The notes: generated from the sequence alone by a model not told the origin. A stretch of DNA of 64,000 nt from Virgibacillus sp. NKC19-3 (GCF_019837165.1 NZ_JAGYHC010000001.1:434001-498000), one strand, 5' to 3'. Shown: positions 51,990 to 61,665, numbered from the stretch's first letter. Made by a program: numbers and translations.

Positions 51990-52484
51990 ATGAAATTTAG
52001 AACATGCCAGGCATTTGATGTAGATCCATTACAAGAGATTAGTAAAGTAACCTATAAGCAAGCTTTTAATGAAATGTTTGGTGAATCCAATGTTCATGAA
52101 TATGTAAATACCACATACAGCAAAGATAATTTGATAAGAGAATTAGACCAGTCTAACTATCATTTTCTTTTCATTCAAAATAATAATGAAGTTATGGGAT
52201 ACGGAATGTATACGATCCAACCCAGCTTTTTGAAAATGGAGCGAGTGTATATTTTAGACCAGTATAAAGGTTTGGGCGCTGGTTCAGCATTTATGCAGTA
52301 TGTTGAGAACGTTGCTAAAGAAATGAAAAAAGATTTTTTGTGTTTAGAAGTCTTATCTGATAATCAAAAAGCGATACGTATGTATGAGAAAAAAGGGTTT
52401 CGTTCATCTTCGGAGCAAATTATCATGATTGGGCAAAAAGAGTGTTCGTTATTATTGATGGAAAAAAGACTAAATGCTGATTAA
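51990..52484 (+). CDS. GNAT family N-acetyltransferase
   Basis: A 164-residue GNAT enzyme: FRTCQAFDVDPLQEISKVTYKQAF at the N-terminus, acetyl-CoA motif A (KMERVYILDQYKGLGAGSAFMQYVENVAKE, about residues 76-105) and the C-terminal CLEVLSDNQKAIRMYEKKGF. The P-loop is QYKGLGAG. Substrate unknown; the closest style is the YhbS/polyamine-like acetyltransferases. AAAGGGTGA lies about seven bases before ATG 51990. It has a terminator at 52512 and no operon partner. The 230 bases upstream show nothing further. Confidence 0.88.
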   Translation: MKFRTCQAFDVDPLQEISKVTYKQAFNEMFGESNVHEYVNTTYSKDNLIRELDQSNYHFLFIQNNNEVMGYGMYTIQPSFLKMERVYILDQYKGLGAGSAFMQYVENVAKEMKKDFLCLEVLSDNQKAIRMYEKKGFRSSSEQIIMIGQKECSLLLMEKRLNAD

Positions 52485-52511
52485 ACGTCAGATTTATTAT
52501 AATTTCACCTC

Positions 52512-52543
52512 ATCCAACTGGACATTATTTTCAGTTGGATTTA
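52512..52543 (+). terminator. rho-independent terminator after the GNAT gene
   Basis: ATCCAACTG and ATCCAACTG's complement CAGTTGGAT form a perfect nine-base stem around an 11-base loop, then TTTA. Confidence 0.8.
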
Positions 52544-52662
52544 TTCTAGTCTAAAAACCCCTCGGCTATGCCCGAGTTCCGGAAAACTTCTAGCGAGGGG
52601 GAAGAAACTTATTTTGCAGTAAGATAAAGTTGGTTTCCCGGCCATTAGAAGGGATTGGTAAC

Positions 52663-53340
52663 ATGAAATTATTTATCGTGGAAGATGATACGATCATTGC
52701 TCAAAAAATAAAGCAGCATATGAAAAAGTGGGGCTATGAAGGAGCTATTGTCCAGGATTTTCAGAACGTTCTTTCCGAGGCCATTGCCTTTGATCCGCAA
52801 TTAATACTGATGGATATATCGCTGCCATTTTTCAATGGCTATTATTGGTGCGGGGAAATACGAAAAGTCTCTAAAACACCGATTATTTTCATTTCCTCTG
52901 CTACTGATAATATGAATATTGTCCGTGCTATTGAAATGGGCGCTGATGATTATATAACCAAACCTTTTGATTTTGAAGTGTTAGTGGCAAAAATTCATGC
53001 CATTCTTCGCAGGACGTATGATTTTAACGCTGCCAGCAATGTCATCGAGCATCGAGGCTTAATTTTCAATATTAATAATTTCACGATTTCATTCAAAGAC
53101 CAAACAGAGGAATTGACCAAGAATGAGGCGAAAATTTTTCAAACATTAATGGAAAACAAAGGAAAAATTATAAAACGGGATAAATTAATGATGACATTGT
53201 GGGAATCGGATAGTTTTGTTGACGATAGTGCGCTATATACCAATATCAATCGTTTGCGGAAAAAGCTGGATCACATGGGATTGGAGCATTTTATTACGAC
53301 CAAAAAAGGTGAAGGATATATGATTGAGGGATCCATATGA
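52663..53340 (+). CDS. BceR-like response regulator
   Basis: A 225-residue OmpR-family regulator (FIVEDD, phospho-acceptor Asp51 in LMDISLPFFNG, TKPFDFEVL, and a winged helix ending HFITTKKGEGYMIEG). The FNG after the Asp and YYWCGEIR are typical of BceR/YxdJ proteins. The ATG at 52663 lies within 'GGGATTGGTAAC'; the longer frame from 52630 is less likely. Its stop overlaps the kinase start by four bases. It should control the BceAB-type transporter genes downstream. Confidence 0.9.
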   Translation: MKLFIVEDDTIIAQKIKQHMKKWGYEGAIVQDFQNVLSEAIAFDPQLILMDISLPFFNGYYWCGEIRKVSKTPIIFISSATDNMNIVRAIEMGADDYITKPFDFEVLVAKIHAILRRTYDFNAASNVIEHRGLIFNINNFTISFKDQTEELTKNEAKIFQTLMENKGKIIKRDKLMMTLWESDSFVDDSALYTNINRLRKKLDHMGLEHFITTKKGEGYMIEGSI

Positions 53341-54320
53341 ACATCTTTTTCTCGTATTTGCATGATTATAAAATACCTGCTGGATTGTGGATGTTGTTTG
53401 GCTTGATTCATATCTTTCTCGGGTTTTTGTATCAATTGCCTGTAGAGCGTTCATTGCTTTGGTTGGCACTATGCAGCTTTATTGGAATGATTGCTGTGAG
53501 TTTCCATTTTTATAACTATTACACGAAACATAAAGCACTTAGGCTTTTGCAGGAACAAGCCCCGGTGGAAATAGCGCACTTACCTGTACCTAGCGATATG
53601 GTGGAGGCAGATTACCAGGAGATCCTGCAGCAGTTGAATGCAGCTTTTTCGCAGCTGGAAAGTACAAAAAAACAAAATGAACAAGCCATATTGGATTATT
53701 TTACCATGTGGATGCATCAAATCAAGATACCGATTTCTGCTTTGCATTTCATTCTGCAAGAGGGAGACCGGGAAACGTCAGAGGAAAGTGAGCAATTATT
53801 TCGGATTGAGCAATATGTAGAATTGATATTGCAATACGTGCGATTAGGCAGCACGTCGACGGATTACCATTTTCAAGAGGTGGATTTGGATGCCGTGATT
53901 CGCGATGTTATTAAAAAACATGCGCCCTTTTTTATACGAAAAGGCCTGCCTGTTCATTATGAGGAAGTGGATGATCACATCGTTACGGATGCGAAATGGC
54001 TGAGTTTTGTATTGGAGCAAATCTTATCCAATGCGTTGAAATACACCAACGAAGGGTCCATTTCCATTTATGTGAACGAAAAATCCGTTGTGATTGAGGA
54101 TACAGGTATCGGTATTCGTGCTGAAGATATACCCCGTGTCGGTGAGAAGAATTTCACCGGATTTACAGGCCGCCAGCACAAGAGTGCTACTGGTCTTGGG
54201 CTTCATCTTTCCAAGCAAATACTGGCAAAATTAGGTCACCGGATGGACATTGAGTCTGAACCTGGAAAAGGGACAAAGGTTTCGATTGTATTAAATCAGC
54301 AAGAAATAACAGCAGAATAG
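53337..54320 (+). CDS. BceS-like intramembrane-sensing histidine kinase
   Basis: A 327-residue kinase with two N-terminal membrane helices (about residues 17-35 and 40-58) joined by only a few residues, so it has no extracellular sensor and must read its signal through the BceAB transporter. DHp His127 lies in MWMHQIKIPISAL; HATPase motifs are ILSNALKYT, EDTGIGI and GLGLHLS. It overlaps the regulator gene. This is the standard BceS build. Confidence 0.92.
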   Translation: MNIFFSYLHDYKIPAGLWMLFGLIHIFLGFLYQLPVERSLLWLALCSFIGMIAVSFHFYNYYTKHKALRLLQEQAPVEIAHLPVPSDMVEADYQEILQQLNAAFSQLESTKKQNEQAILDYFTMWMHQIKIPISALHFILQEGDRETSEESEQLFRIEQYVELILQYVRLGSTSTDYHFQEVDLDAVIRDVIKKHAPFFIRKGLPVHYEEVDDHIVTDAKWLSFVLEQILSNALKYTNEGSISIYVNEKSVVIEDTGIGIRAEDIPRVGEKNFTGFTGRQHKSATGLGLHLSKQILAKLGHRMDIESEPGKGTKVSIVLNQQEITAE

Positions 54321-54346
54321 CGAATATAACGAAATTGTTAGAGATC

Positions 54347-54392
54347 AAAGAGAAATGCCAGATCGAACTATAGAGCGGCATTTCTCTTTTTT
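54347..54392. terminator. rho-independent terminator between BceRS- and BceAB-like genes
   Basis: AAAGAGAAATGCC and GGCATTTCTCTTTTTT form a 13-base stem around a 17-base loop. The AB genes therefore have their own promoter. Confidence 0.85.
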
Positions 54393-54446
54393 GCTATCGT
54401 ATATGTATCAACCGAAACGTTGGTAAAAGAAAGGAGTAAAGGATTT

Positions 54447-55217
54447 ATGATGCCACTTTTACAAGTTCAACATCTCATGAAAGTCTATACAACCAGATTT
54501 GGAGGAAATCAAGTCGAAGCACTAGCGGATATCTCTTTCAGTGTGGACGGAGGAGATTATCTAGCGATTATGGGAGAATCGGGTTCCGGTAAAACCACGT
54601 TACTTAATATTCTCGCTGCACTGGATAAACCAACACGCGGAAATATATTATTGAATCAAAAAAATATTGTTCAAATACCGGAAAAAGAAATTTCTGCATT
54701 CCGGCGCAATAACCTGGGATTTGTATTTCAGGATTTTAACCTATTGGATACCTTTTCCATTAAAGATAATATAGTTGTTCCCTTAGTTTTATCCGGGAAG
54801 AAACCGAAAGAGATGGAACAAAAACTCAAGCCGATAGCGGAGAAACTTGGTATCACGTCTATCTTGACTCAATTTCCCTATGAAGTATCGGGCGGTCAAA
54901 AGCAACGAGCAGCGGTAGCCAGGGCACTCATTGCGGATCCGGAATTGGTACTTGCTGATGAGCCGACTGGGGCACTGGATTCCAAATCAACCGAGGATCT
55001 GCTGCATCACTTTGATCAGATTAACGCGGAAGGCCAAACCATTCTGATGGTGACGCATAGTATCAAAGCTGCCAGTCATGCTGAGCGAGTATTGTTTATT
55101 AAAGATGGAAATGTATTTCATGAGCTGCATAAGGGAGAAAATTCTAATGAAGAGATGTTTCAAAGGATATCTCATACACTTGCTATATTAGCGTCAGGAG
55201 AGGATGAACATGCGTAA
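54447..55217 (+). CDS. BceA-like ABC transporter ATPase
   Basis: A 256-residue MacB-family ATPase: Walker A GESGSGKT, Q-loop FVFQDFNLLDTF, signature VSGGQKQR, Walker B LVLADEP and His switch VTHS. AAAGGAG lies about ten bases before the ATG pair at 54447/54450. With the permease that overlaps its stop it removes or detaches cell-wall-active peptides such as bacitracin from their lipid II-cycle target and signals to BceS. Confidence 0.92.
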   Translation: MMPLLQVQHLMKVYTTRFGGNQVEALADISFSVDGGDYLAIMGESGSGKTTLLNILAALDKPTRGNILLNQKNIVQIPEKEISAFRRNNLGFVFQDFNLLDTFSIKDNIVVPLVLSGKKPKEMEQKLKPIAEKLGITSILTQFPYEVSGGQKQRAAVARALIADPELVLADEPTGALDSKSTEDLLHHFDQINAEGQTILMVTHSIKAASHAERVLFIKDGNVFHELHKGENSNEEMFQRISHTLAILASGEDEHA

Positions 55218-57228
55218 TGGCTTCTACCTCAAAATGGCGGCGGACAGCATTCGGAAAAACTTGAAAATGTATTTCCCATTTGTCATTTCCTGTATTAGTA
55301 CGATTATGATGACGTATATCATTCAAGCCTTATCCACCAACCCGGGTCTTTCGGAAATTCCGGGTGGCGAAAATTTAAAATCTATTCTTTCTATGGGATA
55401 TTTTGTATTGATCATCTTCTCTACTATTTTTCTATTTTATATGAACAGTTTTTTAATGAAAAATCGAAAAAGAGAATTTGGTGTATATAACATTCTGGGT
55501 ATGGATAAAAAGCATATCACGAAAATGCTTGCTTACGAATCGCTTTATATTGGTACGTTCAGTATGATTGTAGGATTAGTTGCAGGCACCATTCTCAATA
55601 AAGTATGTGTGTTATTGATCCGCCAAATGATGGGCGCCAATGTAACGCTGGGTTTTGAGTTTTCGTTTGAAGCAGTCATATGGACACTGAGTTTCTTTAT
55701 CATCATTTTTCTATTGATTTTACTCGGAAACATCTACCAAATTCGTATAGCAAACCCGATCAATCTTTTAAAAAGCGGAAATGTCGGGGAAAAAGAGCCA
55801 AAAACAAAGGTTTTCCTTTCGATACTCGGCGTTCTATTAACCGGATGGGGATATTACATTGTGTTAACCTTACAATCTCCCATTCTAGGCATGCCGTATG
55901 TCTTGCTTGCAGCAGTAGTGATTATTGCAGGTACGTACCTTTTATTTACAACCGGAAGTATTGCCGTGCTTAAAGTTCTAAAAAGCAATAAAAACTATTA
56001 CTATCAGACCAACCATTTTATCCCTGTCTCTGGTTTGCTTTATCGGATGAAAAAGAATGCGGTAGGCCTTGGGAATATTACTGTTTTATCTGTTGGGGTT
56101 GTTTTGTTACTTTCAATTGCTGCTTCTTTATATATTATATCCGGGAATGATGGTGATTCTCAATACGCAGGGAACGTGATTTCAGAGGTACGTTTACCCG
56201 GGGATGCAGATAGCGTCGAAGAGGAAGTAAAAGCAAACCTGAACGCGCTTATTGATCAAACAGCTTCGGATACAAACCATGCCGTTACTGATTCATCCTC
56301 TCACTCCTATCTTACGTTTCAGACGATTGCGGCAGGCGATGGTTTTGAAGTTACCAAAGATGCTTATTCCATGCTGGGAAATCAACGTCGGGTTAGTTTA
56401 CATTTGACCGATCAGGACAATTACAATCAGTTAACTGGAGACAACATATCGCTTGGTGACAATGAAGTATATGTACATGGAACAAATGACGCGTATACAG
56501 AGGATACCCTTTCGCTGATGGATTACCGTTTCTCCGCCAATGAAATGGAAGGTATGGAAGAATTCGCTATGGGCAGTGAAACGACAAATTTAATGGGGGA
56601 TACCTATTATATTATCGTTGAAGATATAGATACCCTTCGACAGATAGAACAGCAGCAAAAAGAGATATTGGAGGAATATGCTGCAGGTACAAACGTGTCG
56701 ACGCAAATTAGCTTGGAACAGGGGATAAATGAACAGCAAGAAATAGCCTTTGGGAACCAGCTGCGATCAAACATGGAAAATGCAGGCATGGACATTGTTG
56801 TCGTCGATACCCGAACAGAAGCAGCAAGTGACTTGCAAGCCCTCAGGAGCGGTGTGTTGTTCATTGTCTTGAATTTAGCTATCCTGTTGTTGTTAATGAC
56901 TGTGCTGATTATTTACTATAAACAGACTTCCGAGGCGTATGATGATCAAGAACGTTTTTCCATCTTGCAAAAAATTGGTCTGAATCAATCGGAAATTAAG
57001 CAAGCAATTAAATCTCAGATTTTAACTGTGTTTTTCTTGCCTGTGATCATGACAGGAATCCATATTTTAGCACTTTACCTGCTCATGCGGAAATTGATGA
57101 TTCTGGTAATGATTAATCAGGTGAATTTATTCCCGATTGGCTTACTTCTCGCTTTTCTGGTCTTCCTGCTTGCTTATGTGATTGTTTATCGCATAACGGC
57201 ACGCGTGTATTACAAGATTGTTCAATAA
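55210..57228 (+). CDS. BceB-like ABC transporter permease
   Basis: A 672-residue FtsX-type permease with ten membrane helices and the large extracellular domain between helices 7 and 8 (residues about 310-530, starting SGNDGDSQYAGNV). RKREFGVYNILGMDKKHI and FSILQKIGLNQSEIKQAI are the two coupling-helix motifs. It overlaps the ATPase gene; GGAGAGG is about six bases before ATG 55210. The variable outer domain sets peptide specificity, which cannot be read here. Confidence 0.92.
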   Translation: MRNGFYLKMAADSIRKNLKMYFPFVISCISTIMMTYIIQALSTNPGLSEIPGGENLKSILSMGYFVLIIFSTIFLFYMNSFLMKNRKREFGVYNILGMDKKHITKMLAYESLYIGTFSMIVGLVAGTILNKVCVLLIRQMMGANVTLGFEFSFEAVIWTLSFFIIIFLLILLGNIYQIRIANPINLLKSGNVGEKEPKTKVFLSILGVLLTGWGYYIVLTLQSPILGMPYVLLAAVVIIAGTYLLFTTGSIAVLKVLKSNKNYYYQTNHFIPVSGLLYRMKKNAVGLGNITVLSVGVVLLLSIAASLYIISGNDGDSQYAGNVISEVRLPGDADSVEEEVKANLNALIDQTASDTNHAVTDSSSHSYLTFQTIAAGDGFEVTKDAYSMLGNQRRVSLHLTDQDNYNQLTGDNISLGDNEVYVHGTNDAYTEDTLSLMDYRFSANEMEGMEEFAMGSETTNLMGDTYYIIVEDIDTLRQIEQQQKEILEEYAAGTNVSTQISLEQGINEQQEIAFGNQLRSNMENAGMDIVVVDTRTEAASDLQALRSGVLFIVLNLAILLLLMTVLIIYYKQTSEAYDDQERFSILQKIGLNQSEIKQAIKSQILTVFFLPVIMTGIHILALYLLMRKLMILVMINQVNLFPIGLLLAFLVFLLAYVIVYRITARVYYKIVQ

Positions 57229-57251
57229 ATTATTGAAAGAGGTTATTGCAT

Positions 57252-57527
57252 ATGCATTTAGGAATGGTTGAGCTACTCCTTATTTTTGTTGGCGGTGTCT
57301 TGATTTTAGGCATTCAGTTTTATTTATCAATGAGAAAGAATCGATTCATGGGCCTGCTGTTTCCATTAGCATCGTTGGGATACTTCGTATATATGTTTTT
57401 ACAATCAGATTTTGTTTCTGACATGTCATTAAGCATGAAAGCTTATATGTTCATTGCTCAAAATATCCCAACGAAGTCAAGTCCATATTTATGTGTAAAT
57501 TCAATATTCCTTTATGATGGTTTTTAA
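57252..57527 (+). CDS. small membrane protein, 3' end replaced by an IS element
   Basis: Residues 1-76 form two to three membrane helices (VELLLIFVGGVLILGIQFYLS, FMGLLFPLASLGYFVYMFL). At 57481 the frame enters the inverted repeat of the IS256-family element and ends after 15 more codons, so the natural C-terminus is lost. GAGG precedes ATG 57252. It follows the BceB-like gene by 23 bases and probably belonged to that operon. Confidence 0.72.
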   Translation: MHLGMVELLLIFVGGVLILGIQFYLSMRKNRFMGLLFPLASLGYFVYMFLQSDFVSDMSLSMKAYMFIAQNIPTKSSPYLCVNSIFLYDGF

Positions 57528-58890
57528 CCAGATTATATATTTGAATTTTATTTGTTTGGAAAGGGTACCCTTTCCAAACAAATAAAATTGTTGCGCTCGT
57601 TTTCCGGATGGGGCCCCTATTTATAAAGCGCCTTCTTCTTTTGCCCGGATTCATCAGAGTCCATCAAAATGGAACCAATTAGTCTAACCGCAGATTGGTT
57701 ATTGGGAAAAATACGGATGACTCGTTCTCTTCTGCGGATTTCTCCATTTAAGCGCTCTAGAGAGTTTGTGGACCGTATAAATTTTTGGCGTATTGGAGGC
57801 TCGACTAAGTACTGAATTGTATCTTCAAAGCCTTCCTCCAGGGTTTTAATAGCCTTTTCTATTTTCGGGTTGTCCTCATACTTTTCTATGAACTCATTCT
57901 TGTGCTTACGTGCTTCTTCCTGACTGGTGGCATCATAAATTCGTTTGAAATCATTTTTCACTTCCTGCATACCCTTTTTAGGTAATTTATCGATCACATT
58001 TCGTTTAAAATGAACCGTACAACGTTGCCAAGATGTGCCGACAAAGACCCTTTGAATAGCCTTTCTTAGACCTTCATGAGCATCTGAAATAACCATTTTT
58101 GGAGCTTTCAAACCACGTTTCGTTAACAAGGTAAGAAAGTCTTTCCAAGCTTCATAGTTTTCTTCATGATCCACGGTAAAGCCAAGCACATGCCTTTTCG
58201 CGTCTTCCCCTATGCCTGTTGCGATATAAACAGCTTTGGAGACGATTCTATTATGTTCTCTAACTTTGATATACATAGCGTCTACAAAAACATATGGGTA
58301 ATATATCTCGCTTAGGGAGCGATTACTCCATTCTTCAACGACTGGATCTAGCTTTTCCGTTAATGAGGAGACGAAAGATTTTGAAACCTTTTCTCCACAT
58401 AATTGTTCGACCACGTTTGTAACTTTCCTTGTAGATACACCATTCACAACCATTTCAACCAAAGCCAATAAAAAGCTTTGGTCGCTACGTTCGTATTTTT
58501 CAAAGGCTGTTGTATGAAACTCTCCACTCCGCGTGCGTGGAACTTGTAAGGGAACCTTGCCTATACTCATAAGCAACTCTCTTTCGTAATATCCATTTCT
58601 GTAGTCCCGACGCCCTGCAGAACGTTCATAAGATGGAACGTTTAAGTAGTCTGTCTGTTCTTGTTTCATATACTCATGGAGTACCAAAACCATCGTTGAT
58701 TTCAGAATATCATCCAGATTAGATTCTAATAACTTTTCTTTTAATTCATTGAAATTTACGGTAAAATTAATTTGAGTCATTATTAATTCCTCCTTCGATT
58801 GTTTTTGTGGTTAAAAACATTGTATCAAAGGAATTAATATGGCTCACTTTTTATTTACTGAGCTTTACCAATTTACACAATTATAAGGGC
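57481..58890 (-). mobile_element. IS256-family insertion sequence
   Basis: A 1410-base element with one transposase gene. The ends GTCC..TGTGTAAATT (57481-57501) and the complement of AATTTACACA..GGGC (58870-58890) agree at about 16 of 21 positions. The 8-base flanks, GAAGTCAA and TTAATCGA, are not direct repeats, which suggests a later deletion or recombination next to the element. It cuts the small membrane gene and lies beside the hairpin repeat array. Confidence 0.85.
57617..58780 (-). CDS. IS256-family (mutator-type) transposase
   Basis: A 387-residue DDE transposase. The triad is Asp167 (YPYVFVDAMYIKV), Asp233 (MVISDAHEG) and Glu342 (STNSLERLNGEIRRR). WQRCTVHFKRN is the family's conserved block between D2 and E. 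The N-terminal region (YERSAGRRDYRNGYYERELL) is DNA-binding. AAGGAGG lies about seven bases before the ATG. The protein appears complete and could be active. Confidence 0.93.
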   Translation of the reverse strand: MTQINFTVNFNELKEKLLESNLDDILKSTMVLVLHEYMKQEQTDYLNVPSYERSAGRRDYRNGYYERELLMSIGKVPLQVPRTRSGEFHTTAFEKYERSDQSFLLALVEMVVNGVSTRKVTNVVEQLCGEKVSKSFVSSLTEKLDPVVEEWSNRSLSEIYYPYVFVDAMYIKVREHNRIVSKAVYIATGIGEDAKRHVLGFTVDHEENYEAWKDFLTLLTKRGLKAPKMVISDAHEGLRKAIQRVFVGTSWQRCTVHFKRNVIDKLPKKGMQEVKNDFKRIYDATSQEEARKHKNEFIEKYEDNPKIEKAIKTLEEGFEDTIQYLVEPPIRQKFIRSTNSLERLNGEIRRRERVIRIFPNNQSAVRLIGSILMDSDESGQKKKALYK

Positions 58891-58940
58891 TTAATCGATT
58901 GGGGCCCATCTATTTGATGTGCCGACGGACACGAAGACTC

Positions 58941-59278
58941 ACTTCTCTTATGAGTGACTATTCTGGACTTGGAAGTGCTGCTTTCGGTCACTCATCGCCC
59001 TTATGAGTGACCGTCCTGGCTTCAAAGTGCTTCTTTCGGTCGCTCATCGCCCTTATGAGTGACCGTCCTGGCTTTAAAGTGCTTCTTTTGATCACTCATC
59101 GCTCTTATGAGTGACCGTCCTGGCTTCAAGGTGCTGCTTTCGGTCATTCATCGCCCTTATGAGTGACGGTTCTGGCTTCAAAGTGCTTCTTTTGGTCACT
59201 CATCGCTCTTATGAGTGACGGTTCTGGCTTCAAGGTGTTTCTTTCGGTCGCTCATCGCCTTTATGAGTGACCGTCCTG
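58941..59278. repeat. array of seven 52-base hairpin repeats
   Basis: TTATGAGTGA occurs at 58948, 59001, 59053, 59105, 59157, 59209 and 59261, a 52-base period (53 for the first). Each unit holds TCACTCAT..CGCCCTT..ATGAGTGA, an eight-base stem with a seven-base loop, and a linker (CCGTCCTGGCTTCAAAGTGC, then TTCTTTCGG). Units differ by one to six bases, more in the first. The spacers are conserved, so it is not a CRISPR array. From 59279 to 59566 I see no gene. Confidence 0.85.
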
Positions 59279-59566
59279 GTATGTGCTAGTAAATGCGGTA
59301 GAACTTAATCCGACCGGCATTACAAGGAGCAGCCCTATTTACATCACAGCTTACTCTGTTGTATACTATTGTTTAGATTAGTTTTCAACGCTATTTAAAT
59401 AAATAAGGGGTGCATTTTGTGAGTAATGTAGTAGGTTCTAAATAGGATAAATGAATGCGAAATAAATAGGTTAACAAGTAGGGCGATGAGACCCTTATTT
59501 TGTTATGTATTTATTTCTCCCTATGAAGATACCTGCTGAACATATAAGCACCTACCCATAATAGGG

Positions 59567-59645
59567 TCTGTCATGACAGCTATTTGCTGTTCTGACAGAT
59601 GCCTGATTATGGTCAAAAAGCTGCGGTATCCCTGCAGCTTTTTTA
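59567..59645 (+). terminator. two hairpins, the second a rho-independent terminator
   Basis: CTGTCATGACAGC pairs with GCTGTTCTGACAG (59568-59600). Then AAAAAGCTGC pairs with GCAGCTTTTTT (59614-59645). They end any transcript from the repeat region before the MutS2-like gene. Confidence 0.75.
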
Positions 59646-59732
59646 ATGAATAAAAAGATAAGCGTTGAAATCTAATGGGCAGGTTCTTCATTCACATACT
59701 TCGAAGACGAATATCGTAAAGGAGAACAAAAA

Positions 59733-61634
59733 ATGAATGAGCTAACCTTTGATAAATTACAGTATAACGAATTAAAACAAATCATCAGATCTTATTGTAT
59801 CAGTGGGCTGGGAAAGCAGTTAATGGATAAATTACAACCCAGTTCTCATATCAATATTGTTAAAAATCGATTGAATGAAACAACAGAGGCGGTGGCCGTA
59901 CTGAATACAAATAGCCGTGTACCGTTCCTAGGGGTTTCAAACATTGAACATATCATGCAAAATCTAGAAAAAGGAATGACTTTACAGCCTAATGATTTGA
60001 TAAATGTATCGGACTTTCTTCGGGGATGTCGGAAAATCAAGAAGTATATGTTTGATAAAGCATTTATAGCACCTGTTTTAGCTTCCTACGCCAATTCGAT
60101 GACAGTCTTTCACCATATCGAAGAGGAGATCGCCTTTTCGATAAAAGGGAATCGAGTTGATGCAGCAGCCAGTAAAGAATTAAGGCGTATTCGGAATAAC
60201 ATGCAAAACGTTGAGTCAAAGATGGAAGAGCGTCTACACCGATTCATCAATAGCAGTGCAAATAAAAAATATATTCAAGAAGCCTTTATCAGCAAGAAAG
60301 ATGGGCGTTACACGATTCCCATAAAATCTTCCTATAAACACCATGTGGAAGGAATCGTTGTTGATACTTCATCCAAGGGATCGACTGTTTTTATTGAACC
60401 AGCAGCAGTCAGTAAATTAAATAATGAGCTAGCTGCATTAAAAGCAGAGGAACAGATGGAAGAATATCAGATTTTAGCTACCTTATCCGGAATGATTTTA
60501 GAAAATATTCGTGACTTGAACGTGAATATGGAATTGATTGGTCAATATGATATGGTGTTTGCTAAAGCAAAATTTAGTAAACAGACGGATGGCGTAGAGC
60601 CGAAATTAAATGATTATGGATTTATGAAGCTGGTTGATGGTAAGCATCCGCTGTTATCAGGTGAAACAGTACCTTTGAATTTTGAGATAGGAGAAGATTT
60701 CAGGAGCTTGATTATCACTGGACCAAATGCTGGAGGGAAAACAGTTGTGTTAAAAACAATTGGACTCCTAACTTTAGCGGTGATGTCCGGATTTCATATA
60801 ACAGCCGATAAAGAAACAGAAATCAGCGTATTTCAACATATTTTTGTGGATATTGGTGATGATCAAAGTATCGAAAATGCGCTAAGCACGTTTTCGTCGC
60901 ATATGCAAAATATTGCAGGTATTATGCAGCAGGCGAGCAATCATGCGTTGGTGCTCTTGGATGAGATTGGAAGTGGAACAGAACCCAATGAGGGGGCGGC
61001 TCTTGCTATTTCTATTTTAGAAGAATTTTATCATATGGGCTGTATTACCGTAGCTACAACTCATTACGGGGAGATCAAACGTTTTTCTGAAATGCATCCA
61101 GATTTTATGAATGCTGCGATGCAATTTAATAATGAAACGCTGGAGCCGCTGTATCAATTGATTTTAGGAGAATCAGGAGAAAGTAATGCACTTTGGATTT
61201 CCAGGAAAATGAAGATGAGAGAACAGGTTCTTCAAAAAGCAAAGCATTATATGAATAACCAAACATATGATTTAACGCGGATTGATAAAAATAAAATACG
61301 CAAGCCTCAGGTTGTTAAACCAAAATCAGAAGTATTCACTGAGTATGGAAAGGGAGACCGTGTAAAGCTATTAGAACATGATGATTTTGGGATCATCTAT
61401 AAAGGGCCGGATTCCTATCGTAATGTCGTTGTTTTTTATCAAAATGAACTGATTACGGTGAATGTAAAGCGCGTTTCCCTGGAGATAAAGGCAAAGGATT
61501 TATACCCGGCAGGTTACGATCTGGATACGTTATTTGAGGATTATCATTCTCGGAAAATGCAGCATGACCTGGAGCGGGGTTCTAAACAAGCGCTGCGGAA
61601 AATAGAGAAAGAAATTAAAAAGAATAAAAAATAA
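59733..61634 (+). CDS. MutS2-like ATPase without Smr domain
   Basis: A 633-residue MutS-family protein: helical clamp/lever region (residues 1-300), ATPase with Walker A GPNAGGKT (330-337), Walker B LVLLDEIGSGTEP (about 410) and a His in TVATTHYGE. After residue 520 a short KOW-like segment (YGKGDRVKLLEHDDFGIIYKG) is present, but the C-terminal Smr nuclease domain of MutS2 (about 785 residues) is missing and the protein ends in a basic helix. It may be a paralogue acting on DNA or ribosomes without cleavage. GGAG lies nine bases before the ATG. Confidence 0.88.
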   Translation: MNELTFDKLQYNELKQIIRSYCISGLGKQLMDKLQPSSHINIVKNRLNETTEAVAVLNTNSRVPFLGVSNIEHIMQNLEKGMTLQPNDLINVSDFLRGCRKIKKYMFDKAFIAPVLASYANSMTVFHHIEEEIAFSIKGNRVDAAASKELRRIRNNMQNVESKMEERLHRFINSSANKKYIQEAFISKKDGRYTIPIKSSYKHHVEGIVVDTSSKGSTVFIEPAAVSKLNNELAALKAEEQMEEYQILATLSGMILENIRDLNVNMELIGQYDMVFAKAKFSKQTDGVEPKLNDYGFMKLVDGKHPLLSGETVPLNFEIGEDFRSLIITGPNAGGKTVVLKTIGLLTLAVMSGFHITADKETEISVFQHIFVDIGDDQSIENALSTFSSHMQNIAGIMQQASNHALVLLDEIGSGTEPNEGAALAISILEEFYHMGCITVATTHYGEIKRFSEMHPDFMNAAMQFNNETLEPLYQLILGESGESNALWISRKMKMREQVLQKAKHYMNNQTYDLTRIDKNKIRKPQVVKPKSEVFTEYGKGDRVKLLEHDDFGIIYKGPDSYRNVVVFYQNELITVNVKRVSLEIKAKDLYPAGYDLDTLFEDYHSRKMQHDLERGSKQALRKIEKEIKKNKK

Positions 61635-61665
61635 GTTATGTAATCGTTGCTGGTTTTGATTAAAG

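Noticed and set aside
58941-59278. Possible CRISPR array
   Set aside because: The sequence between the palindromes is as conserved as the palindromes themselves and there is no cas gene, so it is a tandem hairpin repeat.
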